A DNA stretch of 7,087 nucleotides from Acidilobaceae archaeon (lineage in GTDB: Archaea > Thermoproteota > Thermoprotei_A > Sulfolobales > Acidilobaceae), in contig JALUDK010000377.1 in NCBI GenBank assembly GCA_027044005.1, positions 1 to 7,087 of the forward strand, in the 5' to 3' direction. Numbering within the stretch: the first letter of the stretch is position 1; each line of letters begins with the position of its first letter. This document shows positions 7,074 through 7,087 of the stretch, piece by piece. Under the pieces are notes generated by a model. It made no database searches, was not told the DNA's origin, and saw only the letters and a program-made list of their open reading frames with translations. A program made the position numbers and the translations under genes.

Positions 7074-7087
7074 ATGTGCCCTGTGAG

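Noticed and set aside
1..7087. tRNA genes, CRISPR repeats, C/D box RNAs and insertion sequences
   Set aside because: By eye I saw no T-loop signature, no evenly spaced direct repeats, no full box C motif (RTGATGA) and no transposase motif or terminal inverted repeats. Almost all the sequence is taken up by coding frames.

Overview
The window looks like chromosomal DNA of a hyperthermophilic crenarchaeon (Thermoproteota), most likely of Desulfurococcales type. Three things point there. Arginine is written mostly as AGG and isoleucine largely as ATA. Start codons are a mix of ATG, GTG and TTG behind GGTG or GAGGTG ribosome binding sites. The protein set includes an archaeal XPB helicase and a MoeA with an extra C-terminal domain. 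The genus cannot be fixed from the sequence alone. Genes are very tightly packed, and no tRNA, rRNA, CRISPR array or mobile element was seen.

Layout: (1) Positions 1-1139, minus strand: a 5'-complete gene running off the left edge. It encodes at least 379 residues of a TIM-barrel protein resembling the hypothetical glycosyl hydrolase GHL6 family. (2) Positions 1140-1231: a divergent promoter region with two TATA-like boxes and a nested dyad that includes a perfect 10-bp palindrome. (3) Positions 1232-3254, plus strand: sucC and sucD, the two subunits of succinyl-CoA synthetase, as a two-gene operon. (4) Positions 3249-5272, minus strand: a small unrecognised gene (136 aa) followed two bases later by an XPB-type helicase whose stop codon lies inside the last sense codon of sucD. 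(5) Positions 5337-7058, minus strand: moeA, the molybdenum/tungsten insertion enzyme, with a C-terminal extension of about 150 residues.

The functions are mostly housekeeping. SucCD does substrate-level phosphorylation in the TCA cycle or in 2-oxoacid oxidation. MoeA makes the Mo or W cofactor that many crenarchaeal oxidoreductases need. XPB is a DNA translocase of repair or transcription. The least ordinary items are the putative glycosidase with its CxCxxC motif facing the sucCD operon, the unknown protein coupled to XPB where its usual partner Bax1 might be expected, the MoeA C-terminal domain, and the 6-bp convergent gene overlap. I did not find an obvious new multi-gene system. The best candidate for a new partnership is the XPB/136-aa pair.
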